Shown: positions 6,449-6,566 of the stretch, piece by piece | How positions within the stretch are numbered: position 1 is the stretch's first letter | Layout of the letters: each line of letters opens with the position of its first letter | NCBI GenBank assembly: GCA_003167475.1 | Contig: PMTB01000192.1 | Coordinates: 7,656-14,221, forward strand | Reading direction: 5' to 3' | DNA length: 6,566 nt | From: a candidate division FCPU426 bacterium | Lineage (GTDB): Bacteria > Oederibacteriota > PGYV01 > Palsa-1178 | Position numbers and translations under genes: made by a program | The notes under the pieces: generated by a model | What the model was told of the DNA's origin: nothing | The model's input: only the letters and a program-made list of their open reading frames with translations | Database searches by the model: none

Positions 6449-6456
6449 TCACCCTT
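6449..6456 (-). promoter_or_regulatory. Ribosome-binding site of the outer-membrane protein gene
   Basis: On the - strand AAGGGTGA precedes the ATG by three nucleotides (seven from the AAGG core). It is a partial match to the AGGAGGTGA consensus and weaker than the AAGGAG sites of the two enzyme genes. No other in-frame start competes, and the chosen ATG opens a standard signal peptide. Confidence 0.6.
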
Positions 6457-6486
6457 AGTGAGCAGTATTAAATTCCTTATGGGAAC

Positions 6487-6515
6487 ATTGTACGTCTTAA
6501 GAGCCGATTATTCAA
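6487..6515 (-). promoter_or_regulatory. Sigma70-type promoter of the outer-membrane protein gene
   Basis: On the - strand TTGAAT (6510-6515) and TACAAT (6487-6492) are separated by 17 bases. They match the TTGACA/TATAAT consensus at 4/6 and 5/6 positions with ideal spacing. Transcription would start near 6480, giving a leader of about 35 nt. A perfect TTGACA (6532-6537) lies further upstream, but its best partner AATAAT is at a 19-base spacing, so it is a weaker alternative or a second promoter. Confidence 0.55.
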
Positions 6516-6566
6516 GGCGGTTTTTACCGGTTGTCAATGCAAAATAAGATTGTCCGGTTTTCTGCT

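Overview
The window holds three full-length genes for exported proteins, separated by intergenic DNA unusually rich in palindromic repeats. Two genes on the + strand encode secreted carbohydrate-active enzymes: a clan GH-A-type glycoside hydrolase with a discoidin domain inside it (178-2163), and a sialate O-acetylesterase/acetylxylan-esterase-type SGNH esterase with a second beta-sandwich domain inside it (2306-4276). Facing them on the - strand is a TPR plus outer-membrane beta-barrel protein (4568-6445) with its own recognisable promoter at the right edge.

Organism: the predicted outer-membrane barrel and three Sec signal peptides point to a diderm (Gram-negative) bacterium. The intergenic elements belong to styles of dispersed repeat that I associate with MAG-derived lineages such as Elusimicrobiota/Omnitrophota-like candidate phyla and some Deltaproteobacteria. 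They are a TCATTGCGAGGAGCG...GGCAATCT element, a GTAGGGGCGGAC...GTCCGCCC element and a GCGGGC...GCCCGC hairpin. The taxonomic guess is weak, and no rRNA, tRNA or core gene is present to test it.

Layout: 1-177 is a repeat-bearing leader ending in a strong Shine-Dalgarno for gene 1. The 142-nt gap 2164-2305 holds an 89-bp composite inverted repeat that ends six bases before the Shine-Dalgarno of gene 2. The 291-nt convergent gap 4277-4567 holds three separate palindromic elements: a short GC-rich hairpin, a 125-bp near-perfect inverted repeat, and a second copy of the palindrome seen before gene 2, split by exactly 20 nt at its centre. The last 121 nt carry the promoter and ribosome-binding site of the - strand gene.

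Functionally, genes 1 and 2 look like a small saccharolytic cassette. The esterase would remove O-acetyl groups from a plant- or microbe-derived glycan and the hydrolase would cut the backbone or side chains. Both proteins carry a putative glycan-binding domain nested inside the catalytic fold. The - strand outer-membrane protein is not clearly part of this pathway. I found no sign of a defence system, mobile-element transposase or CRISPR; the strongest unexplained signals are the repeats and the nested-domain enzymes.
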